From Chlorobiaceae bacterium (lineage in GTDB: Bacteria; Bacteroidota; Chlorobiia; Chlorobiales; Chlorobiaceae), in contig JAAXWO010000006.1 of the NCBI GenBank assembly GCA_013334965.1, forward strand, positions 62,001 through 126,000: a stretch of DNA of 64,000 nucleotides, written 5' to 3'. The notes under the pieces were generated by a model that saw nothing but the letters and a program-made list of their open reading frames with translations, ran no database searches and was not told the origin of the DNA. This document shows positions 47,977-56,789 of the stretch, in pieces (position 1 is the first letter of the stretch; each line of letters begins with the position of its first letter). The translations under genes and the position numbers were made by a program.

Positions 47977-48008
47977 GCCGGGTCGGGAGCATCGGGTTCC
48001 CGCCCGGC
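47977..48008 (+). terminator. candidate terminator after the permease
   Basis: GCCGGG-T-CGGGA pairs with TCCCG-CCCGGC with a bulged T (11 bp); the downstream sequence has only scattered T residues, so termination may be weak. Confidence 0.4.
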
Positions 48009-48137
48009 TATCCCTGCTTGTTTTGCATTCCCGACCGCGAATCTCTTTAGCAAAACCATTCTGACTTTGCGTATATTGACGCCTGATTTTGCATCACAAA
48101 AAAACATCTCAACCCCTATCCTCTGGAGGAAACTCAT

Positions 48138-48371
48138 ATGCAGACCATTTATGCTGACGGCATCGCCAACATGATCCTTATTGACGGCGTCGTACGCGTC
48201 GACCTGATCAACATCACCCAGGTTGAAGAGGGTGCGACCAATGTCCGCCCGGTCAGCACTATCGCACTTTCGATCCCGGCGCTTATCCGTACCCACGAGC
48301 AGCTCGGCAAAATCATCGAAAAGATGGTGGAAGACGGTATCCTGACAAAGAACAACCCTTTGGAGAACTGA
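48138..48371 (+). CDS. small conserved-looking protein, unknown
   Basis: 77 residues with an excellent ribosome site (TGGAGGAAACTCAT before ATG). Regular alternation of beta residues (I-Y-A-D-G-I-A-N-M-I-L-I-D-G-V-V-R-V-D-L-I-N-I) is followed by a helical C-terminus (I-R-T-H-E-Q-L-G-K-I-I-E-K-M-V-E-D-G-I-L). No domain recognised. It has its own terminator, so it is a separate transcription unit; the strong start signal suggests high expression. Confidence 0.8.
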   Translation: MQTIYADGIANMILIDGVVRVDLINITQVEEGATNVRPVSTIALSIPALIRTHEQLGKIIEKMVEDGILTKNNPLEN

Positions 48372-48418
48372 TCACTATCTGACCTCCTTCTGCTGAACGT
48401 TTTCAGCCGACGCTTTCG

Positions 48419-48458
48419 AACCCCTGCACTTCTTTTATTGCAGGGGTTTTTGTTTTTT
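48419..48458 (+). terminator. rho-independent terminator after the 77-aa gene
   Basis: AACCCCTGCA pairs perfectly with TGCAGGGGTT around a 10-base loop, followed by T-rich TTTGTTTTTT. Confidence 0.92.
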
Positions 48459-48569
48459 CCATTAAAGCGATAGTCCCTGTCGCCATACTTCGAGAGATAA
48501 CCTGTCCCGGAGTGCAATAACCCGGATAAGCCGATATGGAGTGGCTGAATTTCTGAAAGGAGCGTTGTC

Positions 48570-51122
48570 GTGCCTGAATTGAATGGAGTTCCCTCGGGTT
48601 TGAGCGCCGACGAGGTAAACGCAAGGCTTGAGCGCGATGGATGGAACGAACTTCCCTCAGGGGGGCGACGTTCATTTTTCGTGATTCTGTTCGACGTGGT
48701 CCGTGAACCAATGTTCCTCATGCTGATCGCCTGCGGGTTGATCTACCTGTTTCTTGGCAGCGTCGAGGACGCCCTTATGCTCCTGGGGTTCGTGGTGGTC
48801 ATCATCGGCATCGCCATTGTACAGGAAGGCAGGACGGAACGAGCCCTTGAAGCCTTGCGAGATCTCTCGAGCCCGCGGGCCCTGGTCATGCGCGACGGAG
48901 AACAGCAGCGGATTGCGGGTCGCGAGGTCGTTCAGGACGACATTCTCCTGCTCTCCGAAGGGGATCGTATTCCTGCTGACGCCGTCCTGCTCTCGGCGAG
49001 TTCCGTCAGTACCGATGAGTCGCTGCTGACGGGCGAGTCCTTCGCGGTGCGCAAAACGTGCCGGACGGGGATGACGCCTCCTGCCGTGCCTGGCGGAGAT
49101 GATCTTCCCTTCGTCTATTCAGGGACGCTTATGGTGAAAGGGCACGGGATTGCCAAAGCGATTCAGACCGGGCCACGCACCCAGATCGGCAGGATCGGCA
49201 TAGCCCTCGGCTCACTCAGCCAGGAGGAGGGGCTCCTCCAGCGCCAGATGCGAAAGGTCGTTCAAACGATAAGCATCTACAGCCTGCTGCTCTGCATCGT
49301 CGTGGCCGTCGCCTATGGTTTTACCCGACATGACTGGCTCAACGGCCTGCTGGCGGGCCTGACCCTCGCCATGGCGACCCTTCCTGAAGAGTTTCCGATG
49401 GTTCTGGTCATATTCCTGGCTCTCGGCGCATGGCGGATCTCGCGGTTCAACGTGCTCACCCGACGCGTGTCAGCGGTCGAAATGCTCGGCGCGGCAACCG
49501 TGCTTTGCGTCGACAAGACCGGCACGCTCACCGAAAATCGCATGACCGTCAGGCAGGTCTATGCCGAGGGCGCCATTTACGAGATTGACGGAAAAGGGAA
49601 TAGCCTTCCCGAAGAGGTGCACGAGGCGGTGGAATACAGCATTCTCGCAAGCCCTCCGGATCCATTCGACCCTATGGAAAAGGCCATGCGCGAGCTTGGT
49701 GAAAAAGCGCTCTCCAATACTGAACATCTTCACCGCGACTGGGAGCTCCAGAGAGAGTACCCCCTGTCGGATCAGCTGCTGGCCATGTCCCATGTCTGGC
49801 GCTCGAAAGCCGGAAGCGGCTACATCATCGCCGCCAAAGGCGCCCCTGAAGCCATAGCCGACCTCTGCCATCTGGACGAACTCCAGACAGCCTCTCTCCA
49901 ATCGGTAATCGATACGATCGCCTCCTCCGGCATGAGGGTGATCGGAGTGGCCAGGGCCACTTTGGGAAGCCAGCCCCTTCCCGAAGAGCAGCACGATTAC
50001 GACTTCACCTTCGTAGGATTGCTCGGCCTTGAGGACCCGGTTCGGGAGGGGGTCCCGGAGGCCCTGAAAGAGTGCCACGAGGCGGGTATGCGGATGATCA
50101 TGATCACCGGTGATTATCCGTCGACTGCACGCCGGATAGGTGACCAGATCGGCCTTGCGGGAACGGAGCGCATCATTACCGGGCCGGAGCTTGAAGGTAT
50201 GGGGGATGAGGAACTGGGCGAGCGCATCGACAGTACCTCCATTTTCGCGCGTGTCCATCCGGGCCAGAAACTGCGTATCGTCGAGGCCCTGAAACGCAGG
50301 AACGAGGTCGTGGCGATGACCGGCGACGGCGTGAATGACGCCCCCGCGCTCAAGGCGGCCCATATCGGCATCGCCATGGGAGGGCGCGGCACCGACGTGG
50401 CCCGCGAGGCAGCTTCGCTTGTGCTTGTCGACGACCACTTCGACTCCATCGTCCGTGCGGTCAAGATGGGGCGTCGAATCTACGACAACATACAGAAAGC
50501 GATGGCATTCATCCTCTCGGTGCATCTGCCTATAGCCGGCATGTCGCTGCTGCCCGTTCTCCTTAACTGGCCGCTGGCCCTGCTGCCCGCGCATATCCTT
50601 TTCCTTGAATTGATCATTGATCCTTCGTGCAGCATCGTCTTTGAAATGGAACAGGAGGAGCGGGGCATCATGAAACGACCTCCGCGCAAGCTTGACGAGG
50701 CGCTGCTCGGTCGTAAGATTGTCATCCGCTCACTTGTTCAGGGATCGCTGATTTTTCTTTTCGTTCTTGTAATGTATGCCATCATGCTGCAGAACGGTTA
50801 CGGCGAGGCTGAATCGAGGATGATCGCATTTGCGGGGGTGGTAGCGGGTAACATAGGGCTCATTTTTACCAACCGCTCATGGAACGAACCCATGTTGAGG
50901 TCGATGAAGGTGCCGAATCCGGCGATGTGGTGGGTGACCGTCGGGGCGCTGCTCTTTCTGGGCATCGTGGCTGGCGTGCCTCTCATGCGGGATCTGTTCC
51001 GGTTCGCTGTCCCTGAATGGCATCACCTGCCGCCAGCGCTTTTCAGCATCATCATCTGCTTTCTGTTGCCCGATGTCGTCAAACGCCCCATTTTTCGATC
51101 CTTATTTCCGTCGATGGGCTGA
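48570..51122 (+). CDS. PII-type cation-transporting P-type ATPase 2
   Basis: 850 residues from a GTG at 48570 with AAAGGAG upstream. Asp315 in V-D-K-T-G-T-L-T, actuator L-T-G-E-S, hinge [15 protein letters not shown]. It differs from ATPase 1 in ion-binding helices: helix 4 is P-E-E-F-P-M-V-L and helix 6 is L-E-L-I-I-D-P-S-C-S-I-V-F-E, so the N-x-x-T-D signature is absent. The transported ion is therefore uncertain (Ca2+, Mn2+ or Mg2+ are possible). Its end is 17 bases from the convergent metacaspase gene. Confidence 0.92.
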   Translation: MPELNGVPSGLSADEVNARLERDGWNELPSGGRRSFFVILFDVVREPMFLMLIACGLIYLFLGSVEDALMLLGFVVVIIGIAIVQEGRTERALEALRDLSSPRALVMRDGEQQRIAGREVVQDDILLLSEGDRIPADAVLLSASSVSTDESLLTGESFAVRKTCRTGMTPPAVPGGDDLPFVYSGTLMVKGHGIAKAIQTGPRTQIGRIGIALGSLSQEEGLLQRQMRKVVQTISIYSLLLCIVVAVAYGFTRHDWLNGLLAGLTLAMATLPEEFPMVLVIFLALGAWRISRFNVLTRRVSAVEMLGAATVLCVDKTGTLTENRMTVRQVYAEGAIYEIDGKGNSLPEEVHEAVEYSILASPPDPFDPMEKAMRELGEKALSNTEHLHRDWELQREYPLSDQLLAMSHVWRSKAGSGYIIAAKGAPEAIADLCHLDELQTASLQSVIDTIASSGMRVIGVARATLGSQPLPEEQHDYDFTFVGLLGLEDPVREGVPEALKECHEAGMRMIMITGDYPSTARRIGDQIGLAGTERIITGPELEGMGDEELGERIDSTSIFARVHPGQKLRIVEALKRRNEVVAMTGDGVNDAPALKAAHIGIAMGGRGTDVAREAASLVLVDDHFDSIVRAVKMGRRIYDNIQKAMAFILSVHLPIAGMSLLPVLLNWPLALLPAHILFLELIIDPSCSIVFEMEQEERGIMKRPPRKLDEALLGRKIVIRSLVQGSLIFLFVLVMYAIMLQNGYGEAESRMIAFAGVVAGNIGLIFTNRSWNEPMLRSMKVPNPAMWWVTVGALLFLGIVAGVPLMRDLFRFAVPEWHHLPPALFSIIICFLLPDVVKRPIFRSLFPSMG

Positions 51123-51139
51123 GTGCTATCGTGCAGGGG

Positions 51140-51979
51140 TCATTTTATCACGGTCGATCCAGGGCTTTGCTTGCGCTGGGTTGCCTGGGTTTCAAGTTGC
51201 GGCACCTGGGTATAGTGGGCACTCTTCAGGCCTTGACGAACCTTTTTCAGCAGCTCGGCTCTTGAGAGGCTGTTGTTGGAGGCGCGCATCTCCTTGCAGA
51301 AAAAGTAGGTGAACGCGCCGTGCCACGAGCCGTCGATCTGGGCATCGGCACTGGTCTGATCCGAACGGCATCCGGACCAGAGGATCTGGTGGGCCACCCC
51401 TTTCTTCAGCAGCAGGTCGTTCAGCGCCCTCGGCGACCGCTGTTCGATGTTCAGGAAGGCCTTAAGTGACGGCGGAGGCAGATATCTGGGGCGGCGATCG
51501 AGAAGCATGTCCACTGCCTTCAGTCCTGTGCCGCTATGGCAGGTGTCAAAATAGACTTCAAGCAGCACGTTTTTCGGGAGCTTGATGAACAGGTCGTGCA
51601 GTTCGTCATCAGTGATGATGTGGTCCGGATGCCAGTTGCCTTTGGATTCGGCGAGGTCATGGGGACAGAACGCTTCATCGGCTTTGTCAGGCTCGTCTCC
51701 ATTGGTATCCGGAACCTGCGTGCCGTGGCTCGACAGGGAAAATACCAGATAGTCGTACGACCCTTTGAGAGCTCCGTCCACCATCTTTTCAAGGCATGTC
51801 ATTATCGCCGCCTTGGTCGCCTTCGCATCGGTCAATACCTTGATCTCCTTGTCTGTAAAACCGTTGTAGGTTTTCAGTATCGACTGCATGTCGGTGGCGT
51901 CGTTGACGCAGCCGTTGAGTGTGGCATCAGGATAGTTTTTGAACTTGTTGATCCCGACGCACAGCGCTTTTTTGCCCAT
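51140..51979 (-). CDS. caspase-like peptidase (type I metacaspase, C14)
   Basis: 279 residues. Start K-K-A-L-C-V-G-I-N-K-F-K-N-Y and G-C-V-N-D-A-T-D, catalytic His85 in L-S-S-H-G-T-Q and Cys147 in Y-F-D-T-C-H-S-G define the caspase fold. An acidic D-E-A-F-C-P-H-D segment, the usual metacaspase S1 region, is present. There is no signal peptide, prodomain or toxin partner; the C-terminal part (H-Y-T-Q-V-P-Q-L-E) is that of free-standing bacterial metacaspases, which cleave after Arg/Lys. Role in cell-death or stress defence is only an analogy. Confidence 0.9.
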   Translation of the reverse strand: MGKKALCVGINKFKNYPDATLNGCVNDATDMQSILKTYNGFTDKEIKVLTDAKATKAAIMTCLEKMVDGALKGSYDYLVFSLSSHGTQVPDTNGDEPDKADEAFCPHDLAESKGNWHPDHIITDDELHDLFIKLPKNVLLEVYFDTCHSGTGLKAVDMLLDRRPRYLPPPSLKAFLNIEQRSPRALNDLLLKKGVAHQILWSGCRSDQTSADAQIDGSWHGAFTYFFCKEMRASNNSLSRAELLKKVRQGLKSAHYTQVPQLETQATQRKQSPGSTVIK

Positions 51980-52207
51980 GATGGATGCTCCGTTTGATTA
52001 GTAAAAAGGGGTACTGCGAAACAGCTCTGCCTCAGATAGGGACGGTATTGATGAAGAGGCGTCATGGAAACCCATAAAGGGGTGGGTATCCGTAAAAAAG
52101 GTAGCAACAGCATAAGTTAAAACCAAGGATTACGCCGATTATAGGCTCCCATCACGGGCTTATGGGCAGGATATTGGGGCTTAAGGCTAAAAACATATAT
52201 TTGAAGG

Positions 52208-52227
52208 CACCGGAGAGAGTTCCGGTG
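52208..52227 (+). other. hairpin in the leader of the MurB-DOMON gene
   Basis: CACCGGA-GAGAGT-TCCGGTG, 7 bp, 28 bases before the start codon. Small, no terminator features; may influence translation. Confidence 0.3.
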
Positions 52228-52255
52228 ATGCCGTCATCCTCCAATCAGCAAAGAG

Positions 52256-53848
52256 ATGCCTGAACAGATATTTCCCTGTCCATGTGAAGACAACGTCCCT
52301 CTTTCCACGGTCGGCTATTATGCCATCGGCGGCATTGCACGATGGCTTGCCTCTCCGCGGAGCGTCAGCGAGCTTGCCGCGCTGCTGAATTGGTGTCGTG
52401 AACACCGGAGGCCGGTGATCGTGGCGGGAAAGGGGAGCAACATGCTCTTTTCCGATGAGGATTTTCCCGGTGTGGTGATCTCGCTGGCGTCGATGAACCG
52501 CATCTGTCGCATTTCAGAACACGGTTTTTTCTGTGAAGCAGGAGTTGAGAACAGCGAAGTGGCCATCGCGCTGCAAAAAGCGGGCAGAAGCGGCGGTGAG
52601 TGGCTGTTCAGGTTGCCGGGAATGATCGGTGCCACGGTCAGGATGAACGGCAGATGTTACGGACGAGAGATATCCACGGTCACGAAGGGTGTCGTGACGG
52701 TCGGCCTTGACGGCACGGTCAGGTGGCGATCACCGCAGGAGGTTTTCCTTGGTTACAAGCAGACCAGCCTGATGCAAAGCCCGGAAATCGTCGTCGGGGC
52801 GCTGCTCGAATTTCCTGATGGCGGAGAACCGTCAGGGATCGGCCTGACGATGCAGGGGTATGCCGATGATCGCGAATCGAAGCACCAGTTTGATTTTCCG
52901 AGTTGCGGTTCAACTTTCAAGAACAACTACGAGGCCGGGCGTCCGAGCGGGCAGATCTTCGATTCGCTCGGCTTCAGGGGGCGCAGGGAGGGGGGGGCGC
53001 AGGTGAGCGGGCACCACGCCAACTTCATTTTCAACACTGGTGATGCAAAGGCCGTCGACGTGCTGAGGCTTGCCGGCTCCATGCGAAGCGCAGCCAGGCA
53101 GTATGCCGGCGCACTTCTGGAGCTCGAACTTCAATGTGCAGGGCTGTTCGATGTATCGCTGCTTGAAGGGGGCGGCATTTCAGGAACACCGGAACCGTCG
53201 CGCCCCGGCTTCGCCTGGGCCGGTCTCCTTCATGCGCCCGATGATGCGGCGGCATTATTCCCACGGATGCTCATGCAGGGGCTGATGCTCGACTACACCG
53301 TCGAAGATTGCCATTTTCCCGACGGCATTTCGGTCGAAGTGCAGCAACTCGCCTCGCTCGCAGAGGCCCGACGATCTCCTGATAGTCCCTTTATCCGCTG
53401 GAGCACTCACGACGCATCAGGGAACTCCTTTTCGCTGCGTCCGCAGGCCCCAGGAGGGACGTTTGTCAATGAATTGTGGAACTGCAGCGTCTCGGAGCTT
53501 TTCGTCGCAGACGGCGGTTCTGGCAGCTCATATCTTGAGTTCGAGGAAACCCCGGACGGGCACTGGGTGGCCTTGGGCTTTGACGAAAAGCGTCAAAGGT
53601 CGGCTGGGCATGGTGACCCATCCGAAACTCTCTGGGAGGACAGCGTGAAGCGGTTCACGGGCCCATCAGGTTTCGGCATGGAGCTCTCCTATGCCCTCCT
53701 CGAACCATTCATTCACAACGGCCACCTCAAGCTGCAATGCTGCGCCAGCCTCGGAAAGCAGCAATACGGCCTCTTCCCCTGGTGGCACGATCCCGGCACT
53801 CCCGACTTCCACCAACCCGAGAGATTCTGCCCGGTCAGGCTGGTTTAG
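52256..53848 (+). CDS. MurB-like reductase fused to a DOMON-like domain
   Basis: 530 residues, nearly twice the usual MurB. Residues 1-300 are MurB: FAD-binding G-K-G-S-N-M-L-F-S-D, catalytic Ser219 in G-S-T-F-K-N, H-H-A-N-F-I-F-N, and Glu near 289-291. One change stands out: the usual Y-R-x-S is Y167-K-Q-T-S. Residues ~315-530 show F-V-N-E-L-W-N ... Y-L-E-F-E-E-T-P-D-G-H-W-V-A-L-G-F-D, the pattern of DOMON-like carbohydrate-binding proteins that are normally separate. MurB makes UDP-N-acetylmuramate; whether this copy does, or acts on another sugar nucleotide, is open, and the genome's standard murB is not in the window. Confidence 0.82.
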   Translation: MPEQIFPCPCEDNVPLSTVGYYAIGGIARWLASPRSVSELAALLNWCREHRRPVIVAGKGSNMLFSDEDFPGVVISLASMNRICRISEHGFFCEAGVENSEVAIALQKAGRSGGEWLFRLPGMIGATVRMNGRCYGREISTVTKGVVTVGLDGTVRWRSPQEVFLGYKQTSLMQSPEIVVGALLEFPDGGEPSGIGLTMQGYADDRESKHQFDFPSCGSTFKNNYEAGRPSGQIFDSLGFRGRREGGAQVSGHHANFIFNTGDAKAVDVLRLAGSMRSAARQYAGALLELELQCAGLFDVSLLEGGGISGTPEPSRPGFAWAGLLHAPDDAAALFPRMLMQGLMLDYTVEDCHFPDGISVEVQQLASLAEARRSPDSPFIRWSTHDASGNSFSLRPQAPGGTFVNELWNCSVSELFVADGGSGSSYLEFEETPDGHWVALGFDEKRQRSAGHGDPSETLWEDSVKRFTGPSGFGMELSYALLEPFIHNGHLKLQCCASLGKQQYGLFPWWHDPGTPDFHQPERFCPVRLV

Positions 53849-53861
53849 GGAAAGAAAGAAA

Positions 53862-53893
53862 TGGACGGGATGGACGGGATGGACGGGATAGAC
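53862..53893 (+). repeat. short 9-bp tandem repeat
   Basis: Three perfect TGGACGGGA units plus a partial one in the spacer between the MurB-DOMON gene and the flx operon. Slippage-prone; no coding role seen. Confidence 0.8.
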
Positions 53894-54054
53894 AAAACAG
53901 GGGATAATGTGTTTGATTTGCACGTGGTTAGCTAAGCCCATAAAATAACAAGGCCCAGCAACATGGCCGGACCCTGAAAAAGTTTGACAGAAAATTCGCG
54001 ATCTCTTCGCGGCATCTTCCGTCCCTTTGGTTTCTTTCTTCTTACGCGTTCCCC

Positions 54055-54924
54055 CTACAGATCACACTGCGGCATCGCAGAAACCTCCGCAGCAGTAAAC
54101 ACAGGCCCCTCCTTGCAGATATACACAGAGCCGACGTTGCAGCGGCCGCACTTGCCGACGCCGCACTTCATGCGGTTTTCGAGTGTCGTGTAGACGTTCG
54201 ATTCGCTGAACCCGAGCTTGCCGAGGGCGTTCAGGGTGAACTTGATCATGATCGGCGGTCCGCAAAGGACGGCGATCGTGTTCTCCGGAGACGGGGCGAC
54301 CTTTTCGAGAATCGACGGCACGAAGCCAACGTGGTCCTGCCAGTCGGGGGTTTCTCCTCCCGGATCGACCGTCAGCACAAGGTTGACGTCGTCACGCTGC
54401 TTCCACTCCTCAAGTTCGTGCTTGTAGACCAGGTCGGCCACGGTGCGTGCTCCGTAGACGATGGTCACGTTGCCGTACTTCTCCCGTTGGTCAAGGCACG
54501 ACCAGATGACGCTGCGCGTCGGGGGCAGGGCGATGCCGCCAGCGATGAAGAGGAGGTTTTTACCCTCGAACTCCTCGATCGGGAAGCGGTTGCCGTAGGG
54601 TCCGCGGAAGGTCACGATGTCGCCCGCATCGGTGTTCGCCAGCGTGGTGGTCACGCGGCCCGACTGGCGGAAGGTACATTCGATGTACTCCTTCCTGGTT
54701 TCGGGACTGGCTACGCAGAAGGTGCTCTCGCCTTCGCCGAAAATGCCGTACAGACCGAACATGCCGGTCTTGTAACTGGCCTTGAAGAATTCATGATCCT
54801 CCTGCCTGACGAACTCAAGTTTGAGCGTCCTGACGCCGGGAGCCTCCTCGCGCTTCGATACGACACGCATCGGGAAGGGGCTGTAGATCATGCTGCTGTT
54901 GCTGTTGTAACGGTCTTGTGTCAC
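54055..54924 (-). CDS. flxA: FlxA, FAD/NAD-binding subunit of the Flx-Hdr complex
   Basis: 289 residues from a GTG at 54924 that overlaps the flxB stop as GTGA; an ATG at 54891 (278 residues) is the alternative. The open frame can be followed to 55647, but that upper part is a shadow of flxB. Ferredoxin-reductase-type fold: FAD-binding barrel, then R-G-P-Y-G-N-R-F-P and the NAD domain (L-L-F-I-A-G-G-I-A-L-P-P-T-R-S). The C-terminal C-G-V-G-K-C-G-R-C-N-V-G-S-V-Y-I-C holds a 2Fe-2S cluster, as in HydG and dihydroorotate dehydrogenase electron-transfer subunits. Takes electrons from NADH. Confidence 0.9.
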   Translation of the reverse strand: MTQDRYNSNSSMIYSPFPMRVVSKREEAPGVRTLKLEFVRQEDHEFFKASYKTGMFGLYGIFGEGESTFCVASPETRKEYIECTFRQSGRVTTTLANTDAGDIVTFRGPYGNRFPIEEFEGKNLLFIAGGIALPPTRSVIWSCLDQREKYGNVTIVYGARTVADLVYKHELEEWKQRDDVNLVLTVDPGGETPDWQDHVGFVPSILEKVAPSPENTIAVLCGPPIMIKFTLNALGKLGFSESNVYTTLENRMKCGVGKCGRCNVGSVYICKEGPVFTAAEVSAMPQCDL

Positions 54925-55934
54925 CCTTGTAAATTTGAAATAGCTTGCAATGTTTCGGTAATACCCATGTCCACCGGGCACTGGCGGGTGCATCGGCCGC
55001 AGCCGCTGCAGCTGTTGACGCCGAATTTTCCGCGGTAGTAGTTGAATTTGTGCATGATTCGCTGGCGCCACCTGGTCGACTGCGTGTTCCTCGGGTTGTG
55101 GCCGGAGGTGTGCATCGTGAACATGGTGAACGAGCAGCTGTCCCAGTTCTTGCGCCTGATGCCGGTGTAGGTGTCTCCTTCGTCCTGGATGTCGAAGCAG
55201 TGGCAGGTCGGGCAGAGGAAGGTGCAACTGCCGCATCCGATACAGCGCAGCGAGATCTCCTTCCAGAAATGGCTTTCGAAATTGGCCGGATCCGCCAGCC
55301 ATTCCATCGCCTTGTCGACATCGAACTTGACCGGGACAGAGGCCGGGGGCGCAGGCGTTTCGGAACTCTCCTGCAGGATAGAAGAGACCGAATCGAGCAG
55401 TGCCGTACCGCGATCGCTCAGCGCTTCGACCTGCCATCCCGTGCCGTTCTGCAGCGGCCGGAGCATGACGTCCGAACCCTTTGTGCTGTCCGGGGCAAGC
55501 TTTACCGAGGTGCACATACAGAAGTCGTCTGAAGTGGTGCACGCGATGGTCACGATCACCGCGTTGTCGCGACGTTTGAACCAGTACTGATCCTTGTAAT
55601 CCCAACCGAAAAGCGGATCGTCGATAGCCAGGCCGGAGGCATCGCATGGGCGCACGCCGAAAAATACCCGCCTGATGTCGGGAGGCAGCATCTCCTGGCT
55701 GTCGAGGTCATGTTTCTTGATCGTGTACCTGAGCAGCGGTTCGGTCTGCGGGAAAAAGTGGTCCTTGATGGTGCGTTCCGTGATTTGCAGGTCCAGCGCC
55801 ATGTCGGCCGATCTCTCCACCTCTTCGAAGCGAGAAAGATCGTTGCGTTTAACAGGCGCAAGGACGCTGAAGCCGGCGGAACGCCATGCCGCAATGCACT
55901 CGTCGAGTTTGTTCTTAAGGAGTATTCTGGTCAT
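54921..55934 (-). CDS. flxB: FlxB, iron-sulfur subunit
   Basis: 337 residues. Two ferredoxin motifs in the C-terminal third: C-I-G-C-G-S-C-T-F-L-C-P-T-C-H-C and C-S-G-C-G-R-C-T-R-Q-C-P. The N-terminal ~200 residues match the HydB/4Fe-4S dicluster subunit of sulfhydrogenases (R-V-F-F-G-V-R-P-C-D-A, D-D-F-C-M-C-T-S-V). Family knowledge: it passes electrons from FlxA towards FlxD/HdrA. Fourteen bases separate it from flxC and its stop overlaps flxA. Confidence 0.88.
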   Translation of the reverse strand: MTRILLKNKLDECIAAWRSAGFSVLAPVKRNDLSRFEEVERSADMALDLQITERTIKDHFFPQTEPLLRYTIKKHDLDSQEMLPPDIRRVFFGVRPCDASGLAIDDPLFGWDYKDQYWFKRRDNAVIVTIACTTSDDFCMCTSVKLAPDSTKGSDVMLRPLQNGTGWQVEALSDRGTALLDSVSSILQESSETPAPPASVPVKFDVDKAMEWLADPANFESHFWKEISLRCIGCGSCTFLCPTCHCFDIQDEGDTYTGIRRKNWDSCSFTMFTMHTSGHNPRNTQSTRWRQRIMHKFNYYRGKFGVNSCSGCGRCTRQCPVDMGITETLQAISNLQG

Positions 55935-55948
55935 ACAACTCTGGATGC

Positions 55949-56779
55949 TTAAAGAATGAAGGTCTCAGGATCGTCCTGCCTGAAGGTCGCAAGTACGGGT
56001 TTCTGGTCGGTGCTCTCTCCGGCATAGTAATCGAAGGCGTCGAGGACCTCCTTGGCCATGCGGTGGTTGATCAGCCTGAGCGGGATGTTGACGGGACATG
56101 ACCGGTCACAGCCTCCGCAGGCTACGCAACGACCTGCGAGATGGAACGCCCTGACGATGTTCCATTCGAAGTTGCCGAGCGTGTGGGACGATGTGTTGAT
56201 CCACTGCGGCTGGTTGACGTCGACAATGCAGCGGCGGCAGTAGCACATCGGGCAGACCTGGCGGCAGGCATAGCACTTGATGCATTTGGAGAACTGCTCT
56301 TTCCAGTACTCGAATCGCTCAGCGGCGCTGATATGGTCAAGCCGTTCAGCCTCCTTCTGCAGCTCGGGGGAGAGCCCGGCGGCTTTGGCGGCTTCGACGA
56401 CCTGCGTGAAATCCGATGCTTTGCGTCCGGCGAGCGGTCTGGCTTCACCGTTTTCGATGTCGAACCCGAATATCACCACCTGTTCGGGGTTCAACTGTGC
56501 CTCCGCCGCGAGGATGTTGATGCTCCTGATGCCGTCCGGCTTCAGGAAAACGGCTACGTTTTTGCCGTCGCTCAGCAGACCCTCGCTGATCAGGTAGGTC
56601 GAAAGGTTGGCCACGCAGGCGCCGTCAAGCACAAGCCGCTCCGTCTCGGCGGGCGTGCGAACAAAAACCGGACGACGACGCTCCGGGGTCGATCCTTCCC
56701 CGTAGCCTATTACCAGCTTAACTGCGCCTGAGGAGAGCAGCTCGGCAGCCTCTTTTCTGAATTGTACCTGTATTCCCAT
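55949..56779 (-). CDS. flxC: FlxC, iron-sulfur subunit
   Basis: 276 residues with four Cys clusters: C-I-K-C-Y-A-C-R-Q-V-C-P-M-C-Y-C-R-R-C (residues ~167-185) and C-V-A-C-G-G-C-D-R-S-C-P-V-N (~220-233). The N-terminal half is an FrhB-like/unknown domain with V-I-G-Y-G-E-G-S-T-P-E-R-R. The order flxA-flxB-flxC-flxD-hdrA-hdrCB is the one described for FlxABCD-HdrABC in sulfate reducers and other anaerobes. Confidence 0.85.
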   Translation of the reverse strand: MGIQVQFRKEAAELLSSGAVKLVIGYGEGSTPERRRPVFVRTPAETERLVLDGACVANLSTYLISEGLLSDGKNVAVFLKPDGIRSINILAAEAQLNPEQVVIFGFDIENGEARPLAGRKASDFTQVVEAAKAAGLSPELQKEAERLDHISAAERFEYWKEQFSKCIKCYACRQVCPMCYCRRCIVDVNQPQWINTSSHTLGNFEWNIVRAFHLAGRCVACGGCDRSCPVNIPLRLINHRMAKEVLDAFDYYAGESTDQKPVLATFRQDDPETFIL

Positions 56780-56789
56780 GGATGATTCC

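Noticed and set aside
53691-53891. Small plus-strand frame ending in WTGWTG repeats
   Set aside because: It results from the 9-bp tandem repeat and the end of the MurB-DOMON gene in another frame.
54925-55647. N-terminal extension of flxA into flxB
   Set aside because: It overlaps flxB in a different frame and has no domain content; the GTGA overlap start is far better.
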